A DNA stretch of 64,000 bases from Craspedostauros australis (taxonomy: Eukaryota > Bacillariophyta > Bacillariophyceae > Mastogloiales > Achnanthaceae), in NCBI GenBank assembly GCA_026770025.1, contig JAMXDE010000063.1:62001-126000 (forward strand). The letters are read 5' to 3'. This document shows positions 52,928 to 64,000 of the stretch, in pieces (the first letter of the stretch is position 1; each line of letters begins with the position of its first letter). The translations under genes and the position numbers were made by a program. The notes beneath the pieces were generated by a model, which was given only the letters and a program-made list of their open reading frames with translations, was not told the DNA's origin and did no database searches.

Positions 52928-54330
52928 CTAGAACTTGGCTTGTCGCTTGGATTCTTCTTCCAGTTGCTCAATTTGTGTCGACCCGAGTCGGGAACTGCTG
53001 ATTTGATGATCACGACCACGCGCCCGCTCATCGTGACACAGTTCGAGATCTTCGTCGACATCCTCGTTGTCGTGGCATTGCCTTGGCGTCGTCTCCGATG
53101 CGGGGGCGTTCTCTTCCTTCCCTCATTCGTGCGAGTTGCCGACCGGCCCACTATAATGCGACGATGCTTTGTTCAAGGCGTCAGAAGAGTGGAATCCCAG
53201 TGGCAACCGACTTGAATCGCTGTGTCGTTCGACGTGCTTGGACTTATTCTGGAAGCCGAAGATGTTCGGATGGCCAGAGGAATAATCCGCAGATGCTGGT
53301 GCATCTTCGTCGATGGCATCCTTCTTGTCAACCGGGCGGCATGCCCACCGACCGCAGCAGAAGAAACAGCAGCTGCAACAGCAGAAACACCATCATTCAC
53401 GAAACAACGACTTCACAGCAGCCCCGACATCTGGCTTGAGCGTCATGAGTGCGGCGCAGATACCACCGGTGGAATGTACCCAGATACCAATGGCAAACAT
53501 CATCCAGGGATGCAACCCTCGGTACAAGAACAGCGAGAAGAGTAATGGTGTCCAGCATATGAAGTAGACGACCGTCAGCCGCAGGAAGTACAGCGTGATG
53601 AATCGTCGTTTGCCGGCCGGTGGCAGCAGCTTGCGCCAGTAAATGTCGAGGCTCACGCCCAAAATACACAGCGTAGGCCCCAGCAGCGATTTAGGAAGGA
53701 AGAACAAGAACCAGAAGTAATTGGCCTGTGTCGAGACTGGAATGGCAGGCAGACGAATCCGAATAGGACATCCACGTCGTGGAGGCCCTCTAGCGCGTCG
53801 ATGTAGATCCACAGCGACAGGAACAAGGCGTACCCGTACACGAGGATGGATTGGATGCACACAGACCTGAGCGTCGGCGGGATGTATCTGGCGCCGCGAT
53901 GGGAGAAGCGGAGAAGTTTGTGCACCTGATGGGTCGTGAGAACGTTGATTCCGTTGTTGGCGATGAAGCTGAACATCAGTTAGGCGGCCTGGAAGCGGCA
54001 CATGTGCGGCGACCAGCATTCTCCCTTCAGCGAGCAGAGGATGCACGTCACGAAGCAGCAGACGCTGAGTGTGAAATCTGGCAGCATCAGGAACAGCAGG
54101 TACGTGTTGAAGGGATTCTTGCGTGTCTTGGCGCAGCGTAAGATGGCCAGAATGACGGTGATCACGACGATGCTGTTGATGAAGTTGATGGCGCTTTGGA
54201 TGGACCACATAACAACGAGGGCATCATCAGAGGGAGCTGCCAGGGCCTGGATGCATCGCGGTGCATCGCCGTCGACCTCCCAACGGCGGATCCTGGGTTG
54301 GCCAAGTGGCACATCGTCTAATTCCGACAT
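52928..54330 (-). pseudogene. Broken 7TM (rhodopsin-like GPCR) receptor gene
   Basis: Read from ATG 54330, the translation gives a seven-helix receptor layout. TM1 is SAINFINSIVVITVILAIL; TM2 FNTYLLFLMLPDFTLSVCCF; then CRFQAA, an in-frame TAA (53980-53982), and LMFSFIANNGINVLTTHQ as TM3; TM4 SILVYGYALFLSLWIYIDAL. A frameshift follows between about 53720 and 53800. TM5 is YFWFLFFLPKSLLGPTLCIL, TM6 FLRLTVVYFICWTPLLFSLF and TM7 FAIGIWVHSTGGICAALMTL. An in-frame TGA (53393-53395) follows RE; the frame then continues with a Cys-rich WCFCCCSCCFFCCGR patch and an acidic tail, crosses another TGA, and ends at 52928. Three stops and one frameshift argue for a pseudogene, though sequencing error or recoding cannot be excluded. 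Confidence 0.6.
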
Positions 54331-57300
54331 CAATTCTGTGCCGTAGATCGAAGTTGTTATTGCTGTTGCTGCTGTTCCTGTTGTTGGTGATGATAGTAGA
54401 GAATTTTAAGTCAGTGGTGGCAACGTCGGTCAATTGTGGCCTTGTTGTGCGAGTGTGCCAGTCTGAGCACAGGTATGAATGTGAGCGCGCTCAATTGGTG
54501 TGGTCTGACACGAGTGTGCATACCCTGCTCAACTATCAGTACTACTACAGTTTGTGTAGGTAGCACCTACACCATGCTCGTACCATGCTCGTACCATGCT
54601 CGTACCATGCTCGTACCATGCTCGTACCATGCTCAACTAGTGGTGTTTGCAGATCAGTGCTTGTCGTGATGCATGGGAACAACCTGGAAGATCTGACATT
54701 TTCGGCAGCGACGTCCTGTGCAGGCGCCACCAGAACAAATCACGACTGGTTTGAGACGAGTATGCACGTACATCAATGTACGTACGCACAAGCGATATGA
54801 AAGCAGAATAAATGAGGATCCTCGTGATGTGAATCCTTCTTGCGGAGGGTACATGCGGGGAGACATTGCATGAAACGTGCACAAAGAACCAACCGTGTCC
54901 ATCACATGAGGCCTGGTGGCGCGTGGACCTATTTGGCCCCAAAAGGGTGATCCACCTACTCCATACTGCACTCCGCATGGTCATGGCCCATGAATAATAC
55001 GAGGACACGTAGACCCAGGAACATCAAGTTTGTATTATATAATCGATCGTACGAGTAAGTCGTCGAATCCAACACCCATCACCATCTCTCGCATCGTCAC
55101 CACCTTCAGGCACTGGCGCCGAAATCAAGTATTGTATTATACAAACGCATCAGCCCAAACATCTGAACTTCTCGAAATCAGAAATATTCGTCCTTGCGCT
55201 CGTCTTTGCGCACGTGCGAATTCGGCATGGGTGGCTGTTTCCCTAATTTCGTTGTTGGTCGCCCTCATCTGTCGCACCGCCGAGGATGGAAACGTTTGAG
55301 TGTGTTGAGGTTGTCTCTGGCTCCGAACGATTATGGCAGTGGAGCAGAGTATGAATGCCAACGAAGGCTCGGGCATCAAGCACGAGCAGTTCTGTACGGC
55401 TGTGAAGTGGGAAATCTGTCATCAGTGCATGTCTGATGATGCACTTCAACCACGTGATCGGGCCATCGCAATACCGTCTGCAGAGAGTTATCGCTTGTAA
55501 CTGGAGGTGGTTGCGTGGCTCATAGTTTCATAGTATCGGCCTCTGAGCCAATCAGACCACGCTATTCTGATCTCAGGATACATATGAAGTGGGGGTGACC
55601 AGGATTGAAACGTGCGTATAACGTCAATCTAAACAATTCTGAAATCCAGGCGTTGAGCGTCGAACGCCCCCGAAAGTGCGTTCATCATTCGACCAGTGTC
55701 TCGTGACTCGAGGGGAGGCCGAATTTTTCGGAAACCATTGGACAAATTCGGTATTTAGTCGCATGAGTCATGTTCTCTATAGACGCTGGTACATTTTGTA
55801 CGTCAGGCCCACACGAAGCGGCCAACAAACACCTTTTCCGCCACAAACCTCCTCGGAAAGTCCATGCCGCTCCGTTCGTTTGGAATCTCCTTTTGTGAGC
55901 ACTCTCAAATGTGGCTTGTCATCACCCTCTCCAACTTTGGTGGCGATTGGTTGGGGAGTTGTCGAGATTTGCTTGTTGCTCCACACCAGTCGCACCATTC
56001 CATTCTGTCGAATCCGTAGCCTCGCCATCATCCATCGTAATCATAAGCACGAGTGGAGGAGATGGAACACGCGTGGTCTAACTGAGATGCCAGCTTCATG
56101 CTCGCAGTCGTGTTCAGGTCCGTGTTGAGGCTCGCATCTGCACCAGAACTGGGCACTGGTGCGCCCGAATCGGTCGGTACCAACGAAGGCACATATAGTT
56201 CCTGCTATTCCGTCCCTCCTTCGTGCAATGCAAGTATGGCACCGTATCACGATTCCAGACATGAGCGTACTCGTCTGATGCGCGGGCGCGCCATAATCTG
56301 AAGATTGTGCAGGTTGGAGGCTCACGTATGGCACTCTCTCTGTCTCTCAAGAGGGAGCGAGGGAGTGGAGGGCACAAATGGTTCTTGAGTCGATCGCATG
56401 ATGCCGCATGGATGTTTCTGGTGGACGGAGTGCTGGGACGAACAAGCGCAGAGCAGAATCGGCAGGAGCAGAACGCTCTACTCCCCCGCTTGAAGAGAGA
56501 GAGTTGAATTGAATAGAGTAGAGCACACTACACTAAACTACATTTCACTAAACTACATTTCACTGCTCTACTCTACTCGACACTACTCTACACTACTTTG
56601 CTCTGGTTGAGTTTGAGCACAGTGGATGTGAGACGATCAACGTGATCCATCGCAGATTCCGTGTGTTGCTTGTGTTGCTTTCAAGGAGTATACGTGCATG
56701 ATGGGACACCAAAAGACAGAAGCTGGTACGAGGAATGGTGACGTCGGTGTTGGCGAGGGTGAATGCAGAGCTGGCGAAGTCGGAGCAGCAAAACACGCCA
56801 TCGTGAGCTGAGGGCAATGGTGGTCGCCTGTGACTGGCCTGACGACACGCAGTGTTCTTTTTGTGTACCATTCGCGCTGATTTTGTTCCTTCTCCAATTC
56901 GCGTTTTTGTCACCCCTCTCGCCAAGAGAGGCGCCGGTTTGTGAGAGATTTGCGTTTGTGCGGCAATACACCAAGCAACGCAAGTCCACGACACGTTCGT
57001 TGCTACGAGTGAAGCGTAGGCCACAATGGGACATCGTGGCACAACAGATGGCGAAACCACCCCACAGAAAGAAAGCGAAAAATTGGCATGAGTGCGCGCG
57101 ACCCACTTCCAGCAATACTCGTACGGCTCCCAATGGACTCATAAACGCCCGACTCGCGTCACGCTCTGCACCAAGGTCTCTCCCCTCGCCTGCCTCCGGC
57201 TGCATGATAGGAACAGTACAGCTGCGAGCGCCTTCATCAGCATCAACACCGGCTTGCAACTGACAGGAGGACTTCATACGCACAAAGTGACCAATCAGTC

Positions 57301-57990
57301 ATATAATACTTCTCGTTGTGTGGTACGGGCTCCGCACGGTACGGACGCCAGCACTCGTGCCTGAACTCACTCAACATACACACTGAGCGTCGCCAATCTG
57401 CGCAACAACGCTGACGATCCCTTCCCAGCTGCATGACGCCCAACCGCAAGCAGAGAACCTTCCGATCTGAATACCATTGCAGACACTCCGCAGCGCATTC
57501 ATCAAGGTGAGATACACGAGGCTGCACAGTCAGCGACGAGCTATGTACACCTATCCCCGCCGGCAGGATCCCATTTGATTCAAGCGCACATCGCTGCTCC
57601 TCGCGGGAGTACTCGTTTGAACATGGTGGCGTCCGAGGATGCCAAATGGGCATCTTGCAGCCAGCAATCCAGCGCTCTGTGCATCTTGGGAGCTGAAGTG
57701 ATGCTGGCTTGGTACGAGTACACAACGATGAATGGATCCCAACCTCAGAAAAGTCATTCTATCATCACGCTATCACTTCCATGATCCCGCGACGCCTTCA
57801 TCAAGCAGCAAAAGACCCCCATCAGATCTGCTCGTACTTTGCCAACTATTTCAGAGTCGGGCCTCCGATGGGGCTGCGAAGATGGCTGGGCGTCCCTCTT
57901 CTCATCTCAAATGCATACATGCATGGATGGATGGATACGTTAAACCAGTGAATGGATGGATCAATGAATCCATCCATCAACACTACACCG

Positions 57991-58021
<31 letters not shown>

Positions 58022-58034
58022 ACAGAGCAGGCAA
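54331..58034. other. 3.7-kb gene-poor region with simple repeats
   Basis: No ORF with domain or start context. Contains an 11-bp tandem repeat (54571-54634), ATTATA-rich boxes (about 55031-55042, 55130-55142), ACTAA/CTCTACT repeats (about 56515-56595), ATGGATGG runs (about 57923-57970) and a CCACCACCAACAACAAC run (about 57987-58020) that probably lies in the leader of the heat-shock factor gene. Confidence 0.5.
54571..54634. repeat. Tandem repeat, 11-bp unit ACCATGCTCGT, about 5.8 copies
   Basis: Five exact units and a partial sixth (accatgctc). Each unit contains ATG. The array is uniform, so it expanded recently. Confidence 0.9.
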
Positions 58035-58052
58035 ATGCGCGTACGCTCATAA
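58035..58052 (+). promoter_or_regulatory. Possible short upstream ORF (MRVRS) in the heat-shock factor leader
   Basis: ATG at 58035 follows a CAA-rich stretch and ends at TAA after five codons, 222 bp before the main ORF. Whether it lies in the transcript is unknown. Confidence 0.25.
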
Positions 58053-58273
58053 CAACGACGAACTTTCGCATGCTGTGTGAAATGTCTCACTTGTATGAAC
58101 CAAAGAGTCCTGTGATCGTGCCGTCCCTGACACATACAATACTTTGTGACCAATATCTGATTGCACCCCTCTCCACCTATTGTATTATACTTCGTGTGCT
58201 TTTCTGGACGTGGATCGGGGTCGTACCACATCTCGTCGTCTCGCTTCACATCAACTTCTATGGTTTGGGCTGA

Positions 58274-60019
58274 ATGCGGTACTTCGTCATCTCTTTCGAC
58301 GTCCGTGTCCGCATCTCACCAGGCGCTCATAGTATGGCAGGCGCTGCATCATCACGCTCCCAGCCACCCCAGCACATTCCGACAAGTGCCAGCATGGAGT
58401 GCCTGAAGTACTCCCTGGAACAAGCGCAGAAAGAAGACCAATTTGAGCCACCTCGACGGTGCTCCAACTCCGCAGACGGCATCTCATTCCCGTGGCGTCT
58501 CCATGAAGTGCTCGAAGCAGCAGAGCAGGAAGGATTCAGCCACATCGTCAGCTGGCTTCCGGGGAATACCTCCTTCAGAGTTCGGAACATCAAGGCGTTC
58601 GAGGAACATGTCATCCCGCGGTACCTTTCCAGCATGACGGTGTATAAGTCCTTCGTCCGGCAGCTAAACCTGTACTGCTTCATCCGCGTTCCGAAGGGGC
58701 CCGCTCGAGGATCCTACCACCATCCACAGTTCTTGAGACATCGCAAGAGCCTTTGCAACAAGATGGCATTGAAGAAGATCAAGGGTGTTCGATCAGCCTG
58801 CAAATCGAAGCAGGCAGGTCATTGCAAACAAAGGGGTGGTGCACAGACGCGTGATGGGATCGCGCGACAATCTCCTGCACCCAAGGTTGCTGGCGCTACA
58901 GAAACACCAACTGCGGAGACAGCACTCGCGGGATCCAATCACCATGGGGAAAATCACACTGCTGCTGCTGCTGCTGCTTGCCACGCGAACATGCATGAGC
59001 GGCAGTTGGTAGCAACTTCAATACGTTCCCACGATGGTGGCAATCCAAGCCTCATTCGCCCCGATCCCAACATGCTAGTCGCATCTATGTCCTCGACAAA
59101 TGAAGCGATGAGTCCTGAAATGGATCGAACCAGGTATACTGGTTCCATTGAACCGAGTACAAACGGTCACGATAGCGTCGGGTTTCCAGAACAAGCGATT
59201 ACCCACGCCGTCGTTGGGGCCAGCGAAGCCGACCATGCCTTCTTCACCAGCCTTCCTATTTCTTCGCTCTCATCTTACCAACCCAATGCCATTCCTTCAT
59301 CAGTAACGTCCGCACCGTCTGCGATTGATGCACCCGAGAGCGTTGCCTCTCGATTCCACGCAGACGAACTTGGCAGAATATGCCAACGGCTCAGCATCCC
59401 GGGTTCTTCTCCCACGGGATTACTACCCAATGGTTCACAAGACAAGCCTACAGCGTCTCGATTTGATGCCTTACGTCTCCACACAATGGAGCCACGGCAT
59501 TTCCTTCGTCACGGCATACAGGCATCAAACCTGCGAAATGGGATCACTCCAACTCGTACAGAGTCTGGACCTTCTGCCACGGCCGCATTGGATCCTTGCG
59601 CCGGCCACAATCTCGTTTATTCCGGACATGGTCGGGCCCGCACGATATTCATCGAACACAGACTACCGGTCTCATGTGCGTCGATTCCACCCAGCACCAT
59701 GCCTGCAATGGCGGCGGCTATTGATCCTGCGAGATTGCTCGGAAACGGAATGCGCCTCCCAGGCATCAATAGCAGGAGTAGCAACAACAGAGGTATTGCT
59801 GCTGCTGCTGCCGCCACCGCTGCTGCTGCTTCATTGCAAGATCATCGGGCACTGTCTCGTCCAATCAGCCATATGATGGCGATGTTGGAGCCAACGCCCT
59901 TCCCGCCAAATTATTCGATCAAGCGGTCCAGAAGACGGTCCGGATCTCCTACTGGCCATGTGCTGTACGCAACGCCATCGAACCTCTCCGATCGATCACA
60001 GGAAGATGTAAATGCCTGA
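58274..60019 (+). CDS. Heat-shock factor-type transcription factor
   Basis: 581-residue nuclear DNA-binding protein. The HSF domain covers about 71-165: FPWRLHEVLEAAEQEG (72-87), FSHIVSWLPGNTSFRV (88-103), the recognition helix region VYKSFVRQLNLYCFIRV (123-139, versus the usual FVRQLNMYGF), and FLRHRKSLCNKM with basic residues. Diatoms carry many such HSFs. After the domain comes a basic patch (KMALKKIKGVRSACKSK), then about 400 low-complexity residues with Ala runs; no coiled-coil oligomerisation region is obvious. In-frame ATGs at 58274, 58334 and 58394 all precede the domain; the first was used. The intact domain and long tail fit a functional gene. Confidence 0.85.
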   Translation: MRYFVISFDVRVRISPGAHSMAGAASSRSQPPQHIPTSASMECLKYSLEQAQKEDQFEPPRRCSNSADGISFPWRLHEVLEAAEQEGFSHIVSWLPGNTSFRVRNIKAFEEHVIPRYLSSMTVYKSFVRQLNLYCFIRVPKGPARGSYHHPQFLRHRKSLCNKMALKKIKGVRSACKSKQAGHCKQRGGAQTRDGIARQSPAPKVAGATETPTAETALAGSNHHGENHTAAAAAACHANMHERQLVATSIRSHDGGNPSLIRPDPNMLVASMSSTNEAMSPEMDRTRYTGSIEPSTNGHDSVGFPEQAITHAVVGASEADHAFFTSLPISSLSSYQPNAIPSSVTSAPSAIDAPESVASRFHADELGRICQRLSIPGSSPTGLLPNGSQDKPTASRFDALRLHTMEPRHFLRHGIQASNLRNGITPTRTESGPSATAALDPCAGHNLVYSGHGRARTIFIEHRLPVSCASIPPSTMPAMAAAIDPARLLGNGMRLPGINSRSSNNRGIAAAAAATAAAASLQDHRALSRPISHMMAMLEPTPFPPNYSIKRSRRRSGSPTGHVLYATPSNLSDRSQEDVNA

Positions 60020-61043
60020 GCAGACATCTGAGCCGCTGTCATAGATTAGATGCCAGCACAAATTGCGATGATGTCACGAACCATTCTTGGTCTGATCGTC
60101 GGATAGGGAGAAGGATGGACGAGATGAGGCGAGCGTGTCATCGGTATGTACGAGTGGGTATTGTGTTGTAACATGGTTTCAGTAGGTCGTACTCTCCTCA
60201 AATCAAGTCATTTTCGGTCTCGTCAATTGAACGCACGATGCTCTTGGGTTAGATCGGTTGGGAAGGTTGTTTTGTATGAATGTATGTGCGTCCTTCACAA
60301 TGGTCCACTCGTCTTAGTAGTTGTATCACATGTCTTGTGCAATGCAACACGCTCTGTGGGTTCGTTCGTCGGTCGCCTTCATCCAATCCGAAGATTCCGA
60401 GGAAATTGATTGTTTGACAGTCAGAGCACATCACGGTTCGACACACACAGTACCTGCTCAAAGAGCACTGATTAAATGGTTGCCGCGGCGCCGACCGTCA
60501 TGGCAGCATCATCGTGCCATGCCGTGCGTTGGTCTCGCACTGGCACTGGCATCGGTAGCAGCGCAATTCTCGCTCCCCCACCACAAGGCAGTATAAGTAT
60601 GAAAGGAGAGTAGTGGAGTATTTGCGTTCCGGAAACAGGAGACCTCATCCATTCCAGCTCCAGGATCACGAAGGTCTCGAAGTCATGGCGTCCCCCTCGG
60701 CATCGGCCGCGACCCAAACCACTCTCAACAAACAAGAATCGGGTCGACACGAATGCTGTACTCGACTCTACAACGAATCGTAGTACGAGTGATCCTCCCA
60801 TGGTATTATACTGCTGAGTCGATCTCATTGAGACACAATCGTGGCACAGCGAGAGCATACGAAAAGCTCACAAAGTACGAGTATTCTCTCCTAGTAGAAG
60901 GCTTGACTTGCGAGTATTGCCTATTATATGCGACGCAGACTTAATCTACCTTTCACACTGCTACTGATCATGTACCACGATCACTCTTGGGTCATTGCCA
61001 CAGCAACAGCCAATACGAGCCACAGCGGAGTGTTCTTGCTCCG

Positions 61044-61076
<33 letters not shown>

Positions 61077-63045
61077 GACGAGTGTGAGTGATGTGCAAAT
61101 CACTACATGCGAATTGACCACTTGCGGAACATCGTTTTCCATCAGGACCTCACTCATTTGTTTGCCACAGGCGGTTCTTCGTGGCTGTACTGGAACGCGT
61201 ACCTCAGAAGACCTTGGGTGAGCAGAGAGAGTATACACGTCCGTCGACCGATGAGACTTTGGCATCTCGCGAAGTCAAATTTTGCCTTCTCCTGCGTTTT
61301 GCGAATAGTTGTCCAACACGTAAAGGCAGAGAAAAGAGAGGAAGATTATTGGCAAGGCAGCTATTGCCGCCCGTCATGGTTCTCCCCTGACGAGCCAACA
61401 GTTAGTGCAGCCGTCCCTTAGATTACCATCTTTGGCCGGGATTGTTTGTGGAGGTCGCGGCAGGTGAAAGTGCAAGCGAGATAGCCAGAGAGTACGTCGG
61501 CGCACTGGTAAACTTGCAATAGTGTGGTAGATGCGTGGCCTTGTAAATGCCAGGCCTCGCGCGGATGAAAAATACCGCGGGGTTCCGTGTTGGATGACCA
61601 CAGAAGCATCCCCAGAAAGAAGAAAGCAATGGCCGTCACGGTCGAGGTTGGACATCGACCCAAAAGCGCACTTTGCTTCACAGAAGGGGCGCTTTACCAC
61701 CTAGCGAAGAAGTTTCACCTCCACGTGTGTGGCCATGGCCTCTCCTCCTCCTCCTTTGGCTATGTGTGGTACGTGGGAGCAATGGGACTTTGCCAGGACG
61801 GACGCGTTGAACCTCACAAACATCGTAGAGAACAGGGAGGTGGAGGCATTGGTGTGGCAAAATAGTGAGGTGAAGCAGGAGAACCGCCTGCGGCCGCGCC
61901 TTCGGCAGCGCGCGAACTTTGTGCGAGACTTGGTCGAACACCTGAGAAACCTTGGTGGCGTCAATGGGAACTTTGGCACATTCACGTCTCCACATCGACG
62001 TCGTAGAATACTGATATCTGCGATCCCTACTGCGACCGCACGTAGCCGCCTGTACGTGTGCGGCGTAGCAAAGTACTCGCGCGTAGAAAATGACGAAGTG
62101 GGTAGCGGTGTGACTTGTTTTGGCGAATGGTGTTTATTGGAAGAAACTTGCCCTCTTCTCCCACGCTGCAAAAGCCTGTCCCTGTCCCAGTTCCCATTCG
62201 CGCCTGGGCAATCATCTTGATTTGGGCATCACAACCTGTACCAGAGCCACGACGCGATTGTGCAAGGAATGGCACAGCGCGGGAACAAGCTTCACCTGTT
62301 ATTGTTGTGTCGAAGACGACTCCTGCCCATTTGCGACAATGGCGATCAGCGAATGTGATCCTATCTGTGCGAACGGATCATGGCTGCGTCCTACTACTCT
62401 ATACACCAACATCAGTGATCTTGCTGCGAGCAATGGATTGCTTCGTGGTTTTGCCTCACACGATCTTGTGACAGGTGTCCTCTACGACCTAATCGCGCGG
62501 CATGGGATGGCACAACGCAACTCGCGACCTCGATGGACATTGCCTCGTCGGTGCAGGGTTGGGCCGTGTTCCTACATGAACGTACTATTATATAATACCT
62601 CCCAACAGTTCCGGTACGACCACGACCACGACCACGGCGATGAAGGTTTGGAGGGTTCATCCACTCTACAATTAAGCACAGCGTCCGAATGGAGCGAATA
62701 ATTGAGCAGAGGAGAAGTTCATGTGGTATCCCGATACGAGTAGGTCGTAAAGTACTTACGAATTATACTCAAGAGAACATTCTGCTCTACACGGCACTCT
62801 ACGTGTGCTATTGTTGGCCTGGTTGCTTCGTGCCTATCGACGACCTAAACCATGAACGAAAGAGCAATTGGGTACTGTTGTCTGCGCGAAGTCATACTTC
62901 TCTACTGGGATGGTGCAGTTTGTCAACACTTCGATGGCAAAGGAGCACAAAGCGGGCATGTCGGCAGCTTGGGGGATGGAGATGATTGACGTCTTGGTGT
63001 GGTGCACCATCTCATCTTCTGCTGCGTGGGAGCGTCAATGTCACT
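60020..63045. other. 3-kb intergenic region; no supported gene
   Basis: Between the HSF gene and the ankyrin gene (-). Contains a (GA)13 run at 61051-61076, repeated tattatataatacc-type boxes (62585-62598; the same box precedes ATPase copy B) and ccacgaccacgaccacgac (about 62615-62635). ORFs of 90-190 codons overlap on both strands (for example 61678-62701) with no recognised domain. Confidence 0.5.
61051..61076. repeat. (AG)13 microsatellite
   Basis: Perfect dinucleotide run of 26 bases. Confidence 0.95.
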
Positions 63046-63110
63046 CTCATGCGCTGACCTCATGCGCTGACCTCATGCACTAATCTCATGCACTAATCTC
63101 ATGCACTAAT
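63046..63110. repeat. Tandem repeat, 13-bp unit CTCATG(CG/CA)CT(GAC/AAT), five copies
   Basis: Two ctcatgcgctgac units, two ctcatgcactaat units and a fifth variant (ctcacgcgtggcc region). The array runs into the last codons and stop of the ankyrin gene on the other strand. Confidence 0.8.
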
Positions 63111-64000
63111 CTCACGCGTGGCCATGGCAGAAAATCGCTCAGGTGTGCGGCCTTCGAGGTTCGTTCCGCCGGTCTGCGTCGGATTTTCCCCATTCGTCGA
63201 CGTCTCGGCGGTCCGCTTGGGCTTCAAATCCATCAGGTCCAGCACGTCTGACGGAGCTCGCAATCGATGGGCCATTTGCCATGCCGTTTCCCCTCGATCG
63301 GTCAGAGCAGCTTTCGATGCTGGGTACAGTTGCAGGAGACGGGATAGTACATCCATCGACGCGCTTCCCAGGATCGCCATGTGTAGTGGCAGCTGGCCCA
63401 TGGAGTCCATTGCTCGGCACAGCGACACCGAGGCCTGCGATGGCGCGGCCTCTATCTTGGCAACCGCATCTGGTCCTTCTGCGGCTTGCCCGTGCTCGTT
63501 GTCGTGCCCTGGGACTGCGCCGTCTGCAGAGGCAAGCAAGAAGTTGATCACCGACAACGGGGCCTGCTGCAAGCATGCGAAATGCAACGGAGTGGAACCC
63601 TGATTGGATTTGGCATAGATCGAGTCCGGATTGAGTGAGAGAAGGTGCCGCAACACCGCGATGTCAGCGCCATTCTCGCATGCAAGATGGAGCGGCAGGT
63701 ACCCATCCATATCGGCAACTGCGGCAGATTCCGGGTACTGTCGCAGCAACAGATCGACGCACTGCGCTGTCAGCAATACCATGCCGCTGCTGTTGTAGCC
63801 TGCAGCAGTGGACGCTGCGGACGGCAATGTTGCTAATAGTGGTGTTGCTGCTGCTGTTGCTGCTACGATTGACGAGGCCGGTGATCCCGCGCTACTCGCT
63901 TGCGCCTGCGGGTCATCGTTGGGATTCATCGGGAAGAGAGTGAGCATGTGCAGAGGGAGTCGTCCAAAAGCGTTTGCGGTGGATACCATCGCAGGATTCT
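63099..64000 (-). CDS. Ankyrin-repeat protein (5' end outside window)
   Basis: About 300 codons visible; the frame remains open to the right window edge (the three codons before ATG 63989 read NPA and fit an ankyrin repeat), so the start lies beyond 64000. Repeats of the diatom type with PLH cores: AFGRLPLHMLTLFP, DGYLPLHLACENGADIAVLRHLLSLNPDSI, QGSTPLHFACLQQAPLSVINFLLA, and MGQLPLHMAILGSASMDVLSRLLQLYPAS. Ala/Ser-rich and Asp/Gly-rich inserts separate the first and the third and fourth repeats. Ankyrin repeats bind proteins; the partner is unknown. The C-terminus is polar and disordered, and the stop lies inside a 13-bp tandem repeat. Confidence 0.8.
   Translation of the reverse strand, partial: NPAMVSTANAFGRLPLHMLTLFPMNPNDDPQAQASSAGSPASSIVAATAAATPLLATLPSAASTAAGYNSSGMVLLTAQCVDLLLRQYPESAAVADMDGYLPLHLACENGADIAVLRHLLSLNPDSIYAKSNQGSTPLHFACLQQAPLSVINFLLASADGAVPGHDNEHGQAAEGPDAVAKIEAAPSQASVSLCRAMDSMGQLPLHMAILGSASMDVLSRLLQLYPASKAALTDRGETAWQMAHRLRAPSDVLDLMDLKPKRTAETSTNGENPTQTGGTNLEGRTPERFSAMATREISA

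Noticed and set aside
52505..53215. 236-codon plus-strand and 194-codon minus-strand ORFs
   Set aside because: They overlap each other and the tail of the broken 7TM gene; neither has a domain or a convincing ATG.
55540..55625. Possible tRNA-like segment
   Set aside because: No convincing A box, B box (GGTTCGANNCC) or acceptor pairing.

Overview
This window is nuclear DNA from a diatom (a photosynthetic stramenopile). The main evidence is a complete silicon transporter gene at 27998-29644, with two EGxQ/GRQ motif pairs in a membrane protein of about 550 residues. Diatom-type accessory genes agree with this: a heat-shock factor with a degenerate FVRQLNLYCF signature, a CRAL-TRIO protein ending in a DUF6824 domain, a TLC-type ATP/ADP translocase, a proline/leucine-type ankyrin protein, and Copia retrotransposons with the LDSHADT protease motif. 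Most genes appear intronless. Two show plausible introns: H2A.X (49489-49702) and a serine-rich protein (46604-46974).

Layout. Positions 1-4258 and 22691-26940 are a direct duplication. Each copy carries a large STAND/AAA-type predicted ATPase with helical repeats; the left copy is cut by the window edge. The 17 kb between the copies is largely transposon sequence. It holds an unassigned TIR DNA transposon (4872-12956) with an old Copia element (5811-11658) nested inside it, then a young, nearly intact minus-strand Copia element (13918-20317) with identical LTRs.

From 27 kb to 64 kb the window is ordinary gene space: silicon transporter (+), CRAL-TRIO/DUF6824 protein (-), ATP/ADP translocase (+), a foldback element made of GCGTCCGGACGC palindromes, U-box protein (+), VTT/SNARE-associated membrane protein (-), MaoC-type hydratase (-), a large serine-rich disordered protein (-), histone H2A.X (+), a WW-domain family 7 glycosyltransferase (-), a broken 7TM receptor gene (-), a heat-shock factor (+), and an ankyrin protein (-) that leaves the window on the right. 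Intergenic spacers are long (0.5-4 kb) and rich in simple repeats. No tRNA, rRNA, snRNA or CRISPR array was recognised.

The genes do not form one pathway. Points worth attention are the mosaic, replacement-rich divergence of the two ATPase copies; the in-frame TGA between gag and pol of the young retroelement; the palindrome-array foldback element; the 7TM gene with in-frame stops; and the WW-GT7 fusion that lacks secretory signals.
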